Below, piece after piece: positions 48,535-58,811 of a stretch of 64,000 nucleotides of DNA (positions are counted from its first letter, which is position 1; every line of letters begins with the position of its first letter). A program made the position numbers and the translations under genes. Source of the stretch: Agapetus fuscipes (lineage: Eukaryota > Arthropoda > Insecta > Trichoptera > Glossosomatidae); the NCBI GenBank assembly GCA_951799405.1, contig OX637345.1:14818001-14882000 (forward strand), in the 5' to 3' direction. The notes beneath the pieces were generated by a model that searched no databases, was not told where the DNA came from, and saw only the letters and a list, made by a program, of their open reading frames with translations.

Positions 48535-49027
48535 TCGCAACTAAGCTACACATATAGTGTAACTTCTTGTCTGCGTTATCCCCGAAGGGGTCGCATGTGG
48601 CGCTTCGGGGCCTATTTATTTTTACAGGTAAGGGGGGCGGCCTCACACCAACCACTTTCAGTTGAAGTGGGGGTTTTCCATCTCCCGGGGGGGCTGGATC
48701 TCATTTGTTGTGAAGGCTGAGTAAACCTTTGAGATCGAACCCTTGCTTTCGGCATGGAATGCAAGCATTCTACCAATTGAGCTATCGACCTTTTTACGAG
48801 CTTGATCGTCGTCGCTAAAAAGCGCCAATTCTCAAGCAAGATCCAGTTGCTGTAAGGCTGGATGGACCTTTGGTGACCGGTCATTGGTAAAGGTTTTATG
48901 AATTATTCAACCCGGCGAAGAGCAAATTTGAAAATATAAATGGTATATTTTTTGGGCTCCGCCGGGAATCGAACCCACAACCTTCCCATTCAGAGTCCGC
49001 AGTGTTACCACTGAGCTACGGACCGGT
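48535..49027 (-). mobile_element. SINE-B/SINE-A dimer
   Basis: On the minus strand: SINE-B head and body (49027-48797), cut at CAAGCTCGTAAAAAGG. It is joined to a SINE-A head (TCGATAGCTCAATTGGTAGA) whose middle is deleted (GGTTCGATCTCAAAGG), then the SINE-A 3' half to AGCTTAGTTGCG. The same fusion and deletion occur at 49795-50170. Confidence 0.9.
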
Positions 49028-49093
49028 CGACATTTTATATTTTAAACACACTCCTCACGTCCTCTAACTCTCATGTTATTCTGTTACACGCTG

Positions 49094-49225
49094 TTACAAT
49101 GTTCCCGAGTGTTCTGCTTGTTACAATGTTCCCGAGTGTTCTGCTTGTTACAATGTTCCCGAGTGTTCTGCTTGTTACAATGTTCCCGAGTGTTCTGCTT
49201 GTTACAATGTTCCCGAGTGTTCTGC
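49094..49225 (+). repeat. 27-bp minisatellite, five units
   Basis: TTACAATGTTCCCGAGTG plus TTCTGCTTG repeated at 49094, 49121, 49148, 49175 and 49202, with no visible changes among units. Confidence 0.95.
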
Positions 49226-49794
49226 AGTGGCAGCTGTCATCATATTGCATTTAACTCCTTCCCGCAGGGAGCGCGCACAATTTTAAATATTCACAATTCA
49301 CATTCTGAATGTATGTCAGCGAATGACGTCAGAGGATACTTAAGGAGAAAGCCCCGGCCGGCTGTCCACAGGAAAATATACAAACTGCTATCTGGGGATA
49401 TATAGTTTTTTCCAATTATTTATTTATTTATACAGTTCACACAACACCCTCATATCCACCATACATTTTGTAAGTAAATCAAAAATAATACCAGACAAAC
49501 CGAAAGTGTAATACCGTCAATGTTTACTCAGCCTTCACAAAAAAAAATCATTCCCCTCGGGAGTCAATTCCATACTTAGTAAGATGCCCTTTTCTTGGCC
49601 CTTCCTAACCTGTTTTTCTCCTAACGAAGAATCTAGAAAAACACATTGTCAGTCCTCAATCATTCTCTCAGTTTTTCAAGCTTCCAAGCCTTGTCATCAC
49701 ATTTTTTTGATACCCTTAGGGTCATTTCTTATTTAGCTGACAAACCGTGTGGCAGCTTTTATACATCTCCATACACTACTGACTTTCAACCCGG
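49226..49794. other. No recognised feature
   Basis: A SINE-A-like scrap (GTTTACTCAGCCTTCACA) lies at 49521-49540; otherwise unassigned. Confidence 0.4.
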
Positions 49795-50170
49795 TGACGG
49801 TCCGTAGTTCAGTGGTAACACTTCTGACTCTGAATGGAAGGTTGTGAGTTCGAATCCCGGCGGAGCACAAAAAATGTACCATTTATATTTTCAAATTTGC
49901 TCTTCGCTGGCTTGAAAAATTCATATACCTTTACCAATGACTGGTCACCAAAGGTCCATCCAGCCGTACAGCAACTGGGTCTTGCTTGAGAATTGGCGCT
50001 TTGTAGCGACGACGACCAAGCTCGTAAAAAGGTTGATAGCTCAATTGGTAGAATGCTTGCATTCCATGCCGAGAGCAAGGGTTCGATCTCAAGGCTTACT
50101 CAGCCTTCACAAGAAATGAGAACCAGCCCCCCCGGGAGCTGGGAAATCCCCACTTCAATGCAGTACAAAA
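49795..50170 (+). mobile_element. SINE-B/SINE-A dimer, second copy
   Basis: GTGACGGTCCGTAGTTCAGT (SINE-B), body to CAAGCTCGTAAAAAGG. SINE-A head TTGATAGCTCAATTGGTAGA follows, with the same internal deletion (GGTTCGATCTCAAGGC), ending at CCCCACTTCAATG. Confidence 0.9.
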
Positions 50171-50794
50171 TTTAACTCGGTGAATGAAATCTTAAAATAA
50201 ATTGTGTGAAAAAAATCAACCGAAGATTTATAAAATTGAAACCGTAAATCACAACAATATGCTGGGACAAAGGCATAAAAATGTTTTGTTATTGATTGCT
50301 ACGGATCGTAGTAACATAGTCGTGGAACGTTAGTCCACTGAGAAAACAAAACTGTTTCCACATTAATTGTGAGTCTTTCATTTCATATGCCCCTGTCGTT
50401 GTTTTCAAGATTTCCAAAATTTATAAACGCTTGAGTGTGTGCAAAGATATATTTTTGTACGAACTAAGAGTTTGTGTGCACGTGTATCTAGGTATGTGCG
50501 CCTAATCACAATGGTGTGTGTCCAAAAATCCATTAAAGAAGTAGGTATGTGCAATAATCTAGAACATGTAAGAATTGTCTCTTTCGTACCTATGTATACG
50601 AGCCGCTGGTGTAGAGAGACAGGACGCTTGAAACATTGTGACGCAAAGTCGATAGAGCTAGAGAAGTACTGTGTAACCGTATATTGTGTAAAATAAATCC
50701 TGACAAATAAATAAATTATGCATCACCGAAGGTTAATAAAAGTACCTACAACCTTCGGCCTCGATCAAACAACAATAATTCAACAGTTCGTGGT
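50171..50794. other. No recognised feature
   Basis: Unassigned; 50440-50690 has an open 85-codon plus frame with no recognisable motif. Confidence 0.35.
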
Positions 50795-50814
50795 TCTTCT
50801 TTGTAGAAGACACA

Positions 50815-50865
50815 CGTCTCCTGAGGACGTCGGATATGACTCCGACGAAAGGCAGAGAAAATCGT
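50815..50865 (+). other. CTGANGA-hairpin module
   Basis: TCTCCTGAGGACGTCGGATA then TGACTCCGACGAAAGG: CTGAGGA, a perfect CGTCGGA/TCCGACG stem and GAAA. Resembles the hammerhead-like termini reported in Penelope-like elements, but one base is unpaired relative to the canonical core. Confidence 0.5.
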
Positions 50866-51245
50866 TCTTCTCTTTTGCACGGTCAGTAAAATCCGTTTTT
50901 TCATTCTATAAAATAAATCGCAGTTTATGTTTTTTAAAACCGCCAGAAGTAAAATCATAACAATATGATGGATAGTTTTGAAATATATATTTCGTGAGTG
51001 GATGGCCGGCTGGAGGATCAAAGAGTGTGACTGTTTCATAATAATTCACAGAATTAGAATGTGCAGTGCAACGGACTGCCGAAAATAAACAAGAGGGAGA
51101 CCCGTTATCAAATAATCTTAATTAAACATGGCACTAGTAATAACTCTTCATCGTCAGAGATGAAATGTGTAATTAACTTCGTGTCACAAAAATTAAAATG
51201 AGTTATTGCTTCAGAAATGTTTGCGAAATCAGATGTGACATAGAG
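50866..51245. other. No recognised feature
   Basis: No family match. Confidence 0.35.
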
Positions 51246-52610
51246 TCTCCAGAATGAACCATGATAGACTCACTCACACCGTAGCTTATGAGATGACAAT
51301 TGGGCAGCGTCCAGCTGGAAGACCACATAAAAGGGGCATGTAAAATTACAGACCGCATCTTCAAATATACTCAAAAAACGCAAATCATGAGATGACAATT
51401 GGTTAAAGTCTAGCTGGAAACTACATAAAAGTCTGTGAAATAGAGGGCATAGTAAGATGAGAGACCTTGTCTCCAGAATGAGCCATGATAGATTTTTTCA
51501 AAACGCATATCACGAGATGACAATTGGTTAACGTTCAGCTGGAAGACCACATAAAATTCTGTGAAATAGAGGACATAAGATGAGAGACCATGTCTCCAGA
51601 ATAAGCCATGATAGACTCACTCACACCGTAGCTTATGAGATATCAATTGGTCAACGTCCAGCTGGAACACCACATAAAAGTCTGTGAAATAGAGGACATA
51701 GTAAGATGAGAGACCATGTCTCCAGAATTAGCCATGATAGACTCACTCACAACGTAGCTTATGAGATGACAGTTGGTCAACGTCCAGCTGGAAGACCACA
51801 TAAAAGTCTATGAAATAGAGGACATAGTAAGATGAGAGACCATGTCTCCAGAATGAGCCATGATAGACTCACTTAAACCTTATGAGATGACAATTGGTCA
51901 ACGTCCAGCTGGAAGACCTCATAGAAGGGACATGGTAAATTGACGGACCGTGTCTCCTGAATGAGTCAAGATAGCCTCTCTCAAAACACAGATCATGAGA
52001 TGACAATTGGTCAACGTCCAGCTAGAAGATCACATAAAAGTCTGTGAAATAGAGGACATAGTAAGATAAGAGACCATGTCTCCAGAATTAGCCATGATAG
52101 ACTCACTCACAACGTAGCTTATGATATGACAATTGGTCAACGTCCAGCTGGAACACCACATAAAAGTCTGTGAAATAGAGGACATAGTAAGATGAGAGAC
52201 CATGTCTCCAGAATTAGCCATGATAGACTCACTCACAACGTAGCTTATGAGATGACAGTTGGTCAACGTCCAGCTGGAAGACCACATAAAAGTCTATGAA
52301 ATAGAGGACATAGTAAGATAAGAGACCATGTCTCCAGAATTAGCCATGATAGACTCACTCACAACGTAGCTTATGATATGACAATTGGTCAACGTCCAGC
52401 TGGAACACCACATAAAAGTCTGTGAAATAGAGGACATAGTAAGATGAGAGACCATGTCTCCAGAATTAGCCATGATAGACTCACTCACAACGTAGCTTAT
52501 GAGATGACAGTTGGTCAACGTCCAGCTGGAAGACCACATGAAAGTCTTTGAAATGTAGGGCATAGTAAGATGAAAAACAATCTTCGGAATAAGCTATATG
52601 ACAGACCAAC
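51246..52610 (+). repeat. 126-bp satellite derived from a LINE ORF
   Basis: About 11 tandem monomers; catGATAGACTCACTCAC recurs at a 126-bp step (52093, 52219, 52345, 52471). From about 52040 to 52560 the monomers alternate as a 252-bp higher-order unit (ATGATATGAC at 52121 and 52373). Translated on plus, each monomer reads 'RDHVSRMSHDRLTHTVAYEM', then 'TIGQRPAGRPHKSL', then a stop. This matches the HV.RM...R....G.RP.GRP pattern at the end of non-LTR RT proteins. 126 is 42 codons, so antisense frames stay open along the array. Confidence 0.92.
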
Positions 52611-52884
52611 TGTCACCATAGTTTAATTTTTTTTTTTTAAAACAGAAAAGGTGCACTAAGTCTTTACAAGAAAAAAACGAAGCTTGAACTATTGTTAAAA
52701 TCAACCTTGCCACATAATTTATAAGTCTAAATTGTATCACGCACTAATAGCCTTTGAGGATAAATGTTCATGCCTTTAAAAGCACATATGTGCAAAATTT
52801 TCTTTTGTGCACATTTTAAATTGTTTTCTGTTGGTCTAGTGTTGTGAATAGCAGCAAAAGTTGCAAGTGAAATCAAATTAAAAA
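52611..52884. other. No recognised feature
   Basis: AT-rich. Confidence 0.35.
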
Positions 52885-53027
52885 AATTTTGGTTTGGATT
52901 TTATTTGTAAGTTCACATTCAGCATTTGTAAGCGCGAACTACACTTGTTGGTTTGTGGGCATACATCTGAGAGCTTTAAATGAATATATCTTTGCAACTT
53001 AGATTATAGATTATAGATTATAGATGC
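52885..53027 (+). repeat. CTTG repeat, 3' half
   Basis: TTTGGTTTGGATTTTATTTG to (ATTATAG)n; (ATTATAG) subfamily. Confidence 0.9.
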
Positions 53028-53556
53028 ACGATTTGTTTAATTTTTTGACAGCTATTATTTGGATTTTGCAACAATATTTTTCATCAGTCAATGAACAGAA
53101 AAAATGTGAAAGAGTTTATGAGTGTTGTTACAATTTACGAAAAAAAAAGAAGACGACTTTTAAATGGTGGACCTGACCTTTACTTTTATATCAAGTAAGT
53201 ATGATTCATTTTTAATAAAATTAATACTGTTATTTTAACAGAAAACACACATTATTCATATGATCTTCCAAAGTTTATGATAATATAGTTTTATGCATGC
53301 CAATTCACATTAATGTATCCATTCAAAATATGCATGTATTTATTTTAATGATTTTTAATAAATTTGTGCCAAATTTCTATATTCCACGAGCTTGTTTGAA
53401 TGTGAATATTTACATTTGCCAATGTTTATAATTATTTGCATCAAAGACTCAAAAAACAAACCAATCAATCAATAATGTTAACAATCTGTCAAAAATATGT
53501 AAACGGGTTGAACAATCCCTGTCATTTTTTTTTTAAACAAATTTTAACACACGCAA
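53028..53556. other. No recognised feature
   Basis: Very AT-rich. Confidence 0.35.
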
Positions 53557-53624
53557 AAATCTCAGCTCTGTGAAATTAATTTCACTAACAAAAACAAAAA
53601 AATCAACTCACAGAGCTGAGATTT
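53557..53624. other. Hairpin with perfect 17-bp arms
   Basis: AAATCTCAGCTCTGTGA and TCACAGAGCTGAGATTT around a 34-nt AT-rich loop. Confidence 0.7.
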
Positions 53625-53779
53625 ATAAAAAAAATATAATTTATTTTTTTACACACACAAAAATTCAGGTTGAAACTGAAAAACTACACAAATCAACACA
53701 ATTTTTTTAAACGTTTTTTTACTATTGTTCACTGGTTTGTTTTTAATGAGTTTTTCAGTGTTTTTCGGTTGTTTTCACA

Positions 53780-53960
53780 CAGTCCGGTTTGCCGCGTCGG
53801 TGGTGTGTTTTGGGTCGGGGCTTTGCACGGTTTTTGTGGTAGGTTTCGCGCGGCCGGTTGCCCGCTTGCCGCCAACACTGGGACGGCCGTACTCAACCAG
53901 CGTCGAGCTATTTTTGTCAGATACTGGGCGCACGATGTCGACAGTGTTGCCATGCCATAA
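53780..53960. other. CpG-rich island with a possible first exon
   Basis: CpG-dense DNA in an AT-rich setting. On the minus strand a frame starts at 53953: 'MATLSTSCAQYLTKIARRWL', rich in Arg/Ser/Ala with no acidic residues in the first 40. That resembles a mitochondrial targeting peptide. No splice donor was fixed and no homologue recognised, so it may simply be a promoter island. Confidence 0.3.
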
Positions 53961-54093
53961 CATGAAAATCTCTAATTTCCCGAAAAGCGCCAATCTGAAA
54001 AAAAAATCAACATTTACATTTAGATTCGTTAAGATGAATACAATTCATCAAAATATTTTTTTTCTGACCAGAAACACATACATATTAATATTA

Positions 54094-54302
54094 TCAATGG
54101 TTCACTTTGCCAATGTCACCCCTGTTTCAGGGAAGGTCGGCAAGAGTTGCAGGGCTTATGTTCATTTGAGATTGGGTTTTTTATATTGTTGGTCCACATG
54201 CGGCATGTGTGAGCGCGAAAGTATGCGTGTCTGCTTGTGGTAATGCATTTAATATGCATCTCAAATGATACATATCTTTGCAACTTAGATTTAGATTTAG
54301 AA
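54094..54302 (+). repeat. CTTG repeat
   Basis: ATGGTTCACTTTGCCAATGT to TTAGATTTAGATTTAG; 5' 50 bp absent. Confidence 0.9.
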
Positions 54303-54371
54303 TGATTTATATTTGTTGCATTAGAGTCAAAGTTATGGGCTCGGAGATGGAGAAATTGTAACATAATGGGG

Positions 54372-54500
54372 TATGGAAAAGGTGATGGATATGAATGAAT
54401 TGAAACAGGCATACAAGGATAAAAAAAAACATGGAGGCAAATCTGTAGAGGCATCGGCCACCCCTAGCAGAATGGTAACAGAGTTTCCGTTACAGTCGAT
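54372..54500 (+). pseudogene. LINE-b 3' end
   Basis: GTATGGAAAAGGTGATGGAT, 'MNELKQAYKD', then GGCCACCCCTAGCAGAATGG and GTTTCCGTTACAG. Confidence 0.82.
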
Positions 54501-54604
54501 ACCTCAAATATAATACTGAATACGCCACATAATTGAGTGTCTCAGATAATGAAATACGACTTATGTATAAATCTGAAATTTTTAAATGAAAGGTTAACTC
54601 ATTT

Positions 54605-54782
54605 ATAATGATGATAATAATAATTTAAGCATTATTACAGCCCGGTCAAGCGGAGGGTGCAATACGTGACCAGCAATATAAAAATAAATACATTGATCGA
54701 AAAATAAATATTGGAAAATAGAAACGGCGAAAAAAAATATAAACAGAGAAAGAAAATTACATTGAAAGAAAATAAACATTAT
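54605..54782 (-). mobile_element. LINE-g 3' end
   Basis: Inverted match to 19480-19697: (AAT)n, CAGCCCGGTCAAGCGGAGGG, GCAATACGTGACCAGC and TTACATTGAAAGAAAATAAA. Confidence 0.72.
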
Positions 54783-54794
54783 GTGTAAATGTTT

Positions 54795-54920
54795 TCAGGC
54801 TTTCACGGCCGGATTCAGATGCTTAATTTTTTTGGATCCGGGCCATGACATGAAAAAAGAAGAAAATAAGCAAAAATATGGACCACGGTCATAAACCGGA
54901 ACCAAAAAATTAAGCATCAA
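54795..54920 (-). mobile_element. CCGGCCGTGAAAGC element with inner hairpin
   Basis: CAGGCTTTCACGGCCGG then, at 54818-54918, arms GATGCTTAATTTTTTTGG and CCAAAAAATTAAGCATC around GGCCATGACATG/CACGGTCATAAACC. Related to the insert at 25231. Confidence 0.7.
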
Positions 54921-54974
54921 AATAAACATTGATTAATATTATGTTAAAAATGCAAAAAAAAAAACGATGAAAAT

Positions 54975-55215
54975 TTTCCCTACTTTTAGGGGAATTTTCC
55001 CCGCGCTCCGTCTGGCAGGCGCAGCGCACAGGCCGCCGGGAGCTCTCCGGGCCGCGCCTGCGCCCCCCATGACGTCACGTAGACTGAAATTGATTTTATA
55101 GCGCCGTCCCCCTCTGGCGCGCGCGTCCTCCGCACAGCGGCGTCCCGCTCCCGCGCAAGGGGTGGGAGGAGGGGCTGTAGAAGAAGAAGACGCGGGGAAC
55201 TTGCGCAAAGGGGTG
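54975..55215. promoter_or_regulatory. CpG island, candidate promoter
   Basis: About 240 bp of GC- and CpG-rich DNA in an AT-rich region, with the CRE-type palindrome TGACGTCA at about 55071-55078. On the minus strand GCTATAAAATC and TTTCAGTC lie close together, but too close to be a standard TATA/initiator pair. It is about 7.9 kb upstream of the Shal ATG on the correct side, so it may be a distal Shal promoter or noncoding first exon. Confidence 0.45.
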
Positions 55216-55242
55216 CGGCTGTTGAAAAATAAATCCCGGGAA

Positions 55243-55557
55243 TGTTAACGCAACTAGGCTACACATATAGTGCAACTCCTTGCCGCGTTCTTTCCCAAGG
55301 AGTCGCATGCGGCGAGGGAACTTATTTATTTTTACAGCTAAGGGGGCTGGCCTTACGCCAACCACAACAGTTGAAGGGGGGGATTTCCATGTCCACTCAT
55401 TTCTTGTGAAGGCTGAGTAAACCTTGCCGGCATTTTATTTTGAATTTTAAATAAACACCGATACGGGAAATCATTTCTGACACCGTCGGTGGGATTCGAA
55501 CCCGCGCTCTCGGCATGGAATGCAAGCACTCTACCAGCTGAGCTATCGACCGGACCA
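55243..55557 (-). mobile_element. SINE-A, complete
   Basis: Inverted: AACGCAACTAGGCTACACAT to GGGATTCGAACCCGCGCTCT and TACCAGCTGAGCTATCGACC. It retains intact A and B boxes. Confidence 0.93.
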
Positions 55558-55576
55558 TGTTAATAAAATGTATAAA

Positions 55577-56300
55577 TATCAATACCGGTCCGTAGTCTAG
55601 TGGTAACGCTTTAAACTCGTAAACGGAAGGTTGTGAGTTCAAATCCCGGAGAAGCAAAAAATAATACGACATTAATATTTTCAAATGTGCTCTTCGCTGG
55701 ATTGAAAAATTCATATACCTTATCCTAAGACCGGTCCCCAAAGGTCCGTCCAGCCTTGCAGTAACTGGGTCTTGCTTGAGAATTGGCGCTTCCTATAGCG
55801 ACGACCAAGCATCTTGAGGTGTGATCCACACAAAAACAGCGCTCACCAAATACTGTAACTGTAACTCTGTCGCCATTCCACTAGGGGTGGCCAGAGCCTC
55901 TGCAGAGCTGCCTCCTTTTTTTCCTATCATGACATACCTCTTTCAATTCATTCATATCCATCACCTTTTTCATGCATTTTCTTCTTTTACGTTTTTTTTG
56001 TTTACTTTTACTTCATCACTTTGTATATCCCATTCTTTCACAATCTCCTCACCCTGATCACTCCATACTTTTCTCGGTCGTCCCTTCCCTCTTTTTCCTT
56101 TCACACTTTCTTTGTGTATATACTTTGTCAGTCTATCATAATTCATTCTTTCCACATGCCCAAACCATCTCATCACATGCTTTTGTACCTCAACTATCAC
56201 ATCCTCTTTCAAATTACATTCTTTCTTTAACCATTCATTCCCAACTATATCATTCAGAGTTTTTCCTGTCTAGTAAAATAAATCATCCTTATATATTTAT
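55577..56300 (+). mobile_element. SINE-B with tail 2, split by LINE-b
   Basis: ACCGGTCCGTAGTCTAGTGG, body, then CATCTTGAGGTGTGATCCAC and CAGCGCTCACCAAATA. LINE-b intervenes, then AAATAAATCATCCTTATATA. Confidence 0.9.
55854..56271 (-). pseudogene. LINE-b nested in SINE-B
   Basis: On the minus strand: 'EDVIVEVQKHVMRWFGHVER', 'MNYDRLTKYIHKESVKGKRG', 'GRPRKVWSDQGEEIVKEWD', then the 3' UTR CTAGTGGAATGGCGACAGAG and GTTACAGTTACAG. Open for about 80 codons, the best-preserved LINE-b coding piece here. Confidence 0.92.
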
Positions 56301-56792
56301 TCGTTATTAAAACTGGCAATTAACGTCACATTGACTTTTAAATACCGGGAATGGAACAGGAATATTGTGCCCATCCCTAGTGGGTATATGCCTGAACGGC
56401 TGATAGATGACTGCGTAAAGTTGGTACCTTGGTAAATAGGGATGCGAAAAATAATATTTTATTATTTTAATAGAAATATTAAATTAGTTATTACTATTAT
56501 TATACAATCAAATTATTTGCAGAATACATACTCAATCCATTTTGTTACTCCTACTTAGCGAGACGCAAAACAATGAAAAACAAGAAAAGCGGTGTAAGAT
56601 CTTCCTAAAATATTTACAGTTTACTTAGAGGCTTACAATATATTACATCCAAGAAGACCTTGAAGATTTAATGATGATGATGATGAGTATTTTTTGAAAG
56701 CGCCGTTTCGTGAAAGACTATCACATGCAATATCTATAAAAGATGGGTCTTCACTGCAATATTATATTTTTGTACTTAAAATAATAATCAAA
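56301..56792. other. Unassigned, with a CR1/L2-like tail
   Basis: At 56668-56716 (GAT)n, then TGAAAGCGCCGTTTCGTGAA resembles the CR1/L2-like 3' end. The rest is unrecognised. Confidence 0.5.
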
Positions 56793-57018
56793 TTAGGATG
56801 ATTTATTTAGTGAGTGCTGTTTCTGTGTGAATCACACCTCAAAAGCTTGGTTATCGCTATAGAAAGCACCAATTCTCAAGAAGGACCCAAAGACTGAAAG
56901 GTATATAATTTTTTCAACCTAGCGAAGAGCATATTTGAAAATATAAATGGTATAGTTTTTGTGCTCCGCCGGGATTCGAACTCACGACCTAACATTTACA
57001 AGTCTGAAGCACAAACCA
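56793..57018 (-). mobile_element. SINE-B with tail 2
   Basis: TAGGATGATTTATTTAGTGA, CACACCTCAAAAGCTTGG, body with deletion, CCGCCGGGATTCGAACTCAC. Confidence 0.88.
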
Positions 57019-57485
57019 TTTTACTACTTACTGCTTTTAACCCTATGGGGTGAGTGATAGAAAAATTCTAAAATATTTATTGTTATACTTAGGTAAATTA
57101 GTTTTCAGAAAAAATGGTAAAAGACTGAAAACAAAAATGGAAATTGGTCGGTAATGTATGCGACTATAATATTTTTTTATTAAGAAGTTGTAAACATGTA
57201 TTTTTAAAAAGTTAAAATCACAACAATATGCTATATCTGTTTCACCTAACACTAACGCACATCGTCTTTAGTTAGAAAGAGAACACAAATGCTCCCAGTG
57301 TGACTACACTCTAAACAGAAAAGCAAGAAGTTTGCGCCGAAATGTTGGTCATCATCAAGGTTTTCTTTTCAGACAGGTTTTTAAATCAAGTAATTTTGAT
57401 CGAAAAAATATATTTATCAAGAATATTTTTCTATAATATGCATCAAGAATTTTAAAACGAAAGCAGGCCCTTATTTTATATATTC
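57019..57485. other. No recognised feature
   Basis: AT-rich. Confidence 0.35.
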
Positions 57486-57782
57486 AAAGATTTGTCGAGC
57501 GCATGCATTCCATGCCGTAAGCTTGGGTTCGAATCGCACCTAGGGTATCAGAAATCCGTTTCGGTGTTTATTTCAAACCCAAAAATAAAATACCGGCAAG
57601 GTTTACTCAACCATCACAAGAAATGAGTGTACAAGCCCCTTTGGGAGCTGGGAAACCTTCATTTCAGCTGAAGTGGTTGGCGTAACGATGGCTCCCTTAC
57701 CTGTAAAATAAAAGGGTTCCACTGGCCACATGCGAAACCCTTCGTAAGAAGTTACACTATAAGTGTAGCTTAGTTGCGTTGA
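57486..57782 (+). mobile_element. SINE-A
   Basis: CATTCCATGCCGTAAGCTTG, GGGTTCGAATCGCACC, body, ACACTATAAGTGTAGCTTAG and TTGCGTTG. Confidence 0.9.
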
Positions 57783-58094
57783 TATACGTCCTTAAAATTC
57801 GTAAGTAATACAAAATGTTTTTATTTTTATTTTTTTTATTTAAAATTTCAAAAAATGTTTTCACACCTTGCAACAAGTGTTCTGGGCACCCCGTTAGAAT
57901 AATGGGGGTTGAGGGTGGGGATGGGGGGTGCTAACACTTTCATCTTCTTCTTCTTCTCTCCTTCGTTTGTCCTACATATGAGAGAAAGTACGATGTGCGC
58001 ATGCGCTGTTTAAAATGTTGCTACAGGTCAAAAAAAAAATGTGGGAAAATGTTAATTGTACAGGTAGGTATTTAGACCGCTCTTGGTCTATCTA
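57783..58094. other. No recognised feature
   Basis: Short GGGGATGGGGGG run at about 57917-57930. Confidence 0.35.
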
Positions 58095-58338
58095 TAATAA
58101 TAATATAATCTATAATCTAAGTTGCAAGGATATATTCATTTAAAGCTCTCAGATGTATGCCCACAAACCAACAAGTGTAGTTCGCATGTTGACCTACAAT
58201 AAAAAAAACCAATCTCAAATGAACATAAGCCCCACAACTTTTGCCGACCTTCCCTGAAACAGGGGTGACATTGGCAAAGCGAACCATTTTTTACAGTATG
58301 GGGGGTCAGCCTCATACCAACCTATAAGTCAAGGAAAA
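58095..58338 (-). repeat. CTTG repeat, chimeric subfamily
   Basis: Inverted: ATAATCTATAATCTAAGTTG with GCTCTCAGATGTATGCCC (ATTATAG subfamily 3' half), then a GTTGACCTACAATAAAAAAA segment typical of the other subfamily, ending CCTATAAGTCAAGGAAA. Confidence 0.9.
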
Positions 58339-58404
58339 AGTCTAATGGTTATAATCATTGAGTGGACGGTTTGATTCCAAGCAGAGCTCAGAATTTTTTT
58401 TTTG

Positions 58405-58482
58405 AATCGTGAATACGGAGACAGCTCAGCAGAGGCTCTGGCCACCTCTAGCGGAATGGCGACAGAGTTACAGTTACAGTGA
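58405..58482 (+). pseudogene. LINE-b 3' end
   Basis: GCAGAGGCTCTGGCCACCTC, AGCGGAATGGCGACAGAG and TTACAGTTACAG. Confidence 0.82.
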
Positions 58483-58811
58483 ATACGCGTGCGGTTAGGA
58501 ACACAAATCTTTGTACAAATGTTAGGTAGCATTACTGACAGTAAATCCCCCTTAAATCCATTGAACTACATAAGTCTGTTCCTAATTTGGAGATAGAAGA
58601 TAATAAATTTAATTTTTTTGTGAACTTGGATCCTGCATTTTATGGCGGTATGTGTGTATTTACAAAAAAAAACATTTTGTGGTTGAATTTTTGTGAAATT
58701 ATTATCAATGTAAAGCTTAGTCAGTACCTGTTTTTTTATGTTCGTACATTTCTGTTGTTGCAAACATGTAAAAGTTGGTCGCAAGTTGGCGCTTACACAT
58801 ACTGCTTACTT
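58483..58811. other. No recognised feature
   Basis: AT-rich. Confidence 0.35.

Noticed and set aside
49073..49405. 110-codon ORF with LLQCSRVFC repeats
   Set aside because: The repeats are the 27-bp minisatellite, which is a multiple of three; flanking sequence shows no coding features.
52030..52563. Two similar minus-strand ORFs of 85-89 codons
   Set aside because: They are antisense frames of the 126-bp satellite, open only because the unit is 42 codons long; the meaningful frame is on the plus strand and has a stop per unit.
51246..52610. CRISPR-like array
   Set aside because: The monomers are contiguous 126-bp tandem repeats without unique spacers, in a eukaryotic sequence.
54939..55208. 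Pro/Ala-rich 89-codon ORF on the minus strand
   Set aside because: It arises from the GC-rich island; low-complexity composition and no recognisable domain. The island is better read as regulatory DNA.
55490..55557. True tRNA gene
   Set aside because: A and B boxes are intact, but the sequence continues into the SINE-A body and the acceptor stem does not pair. All tRNA-like heads in the window behave this way.
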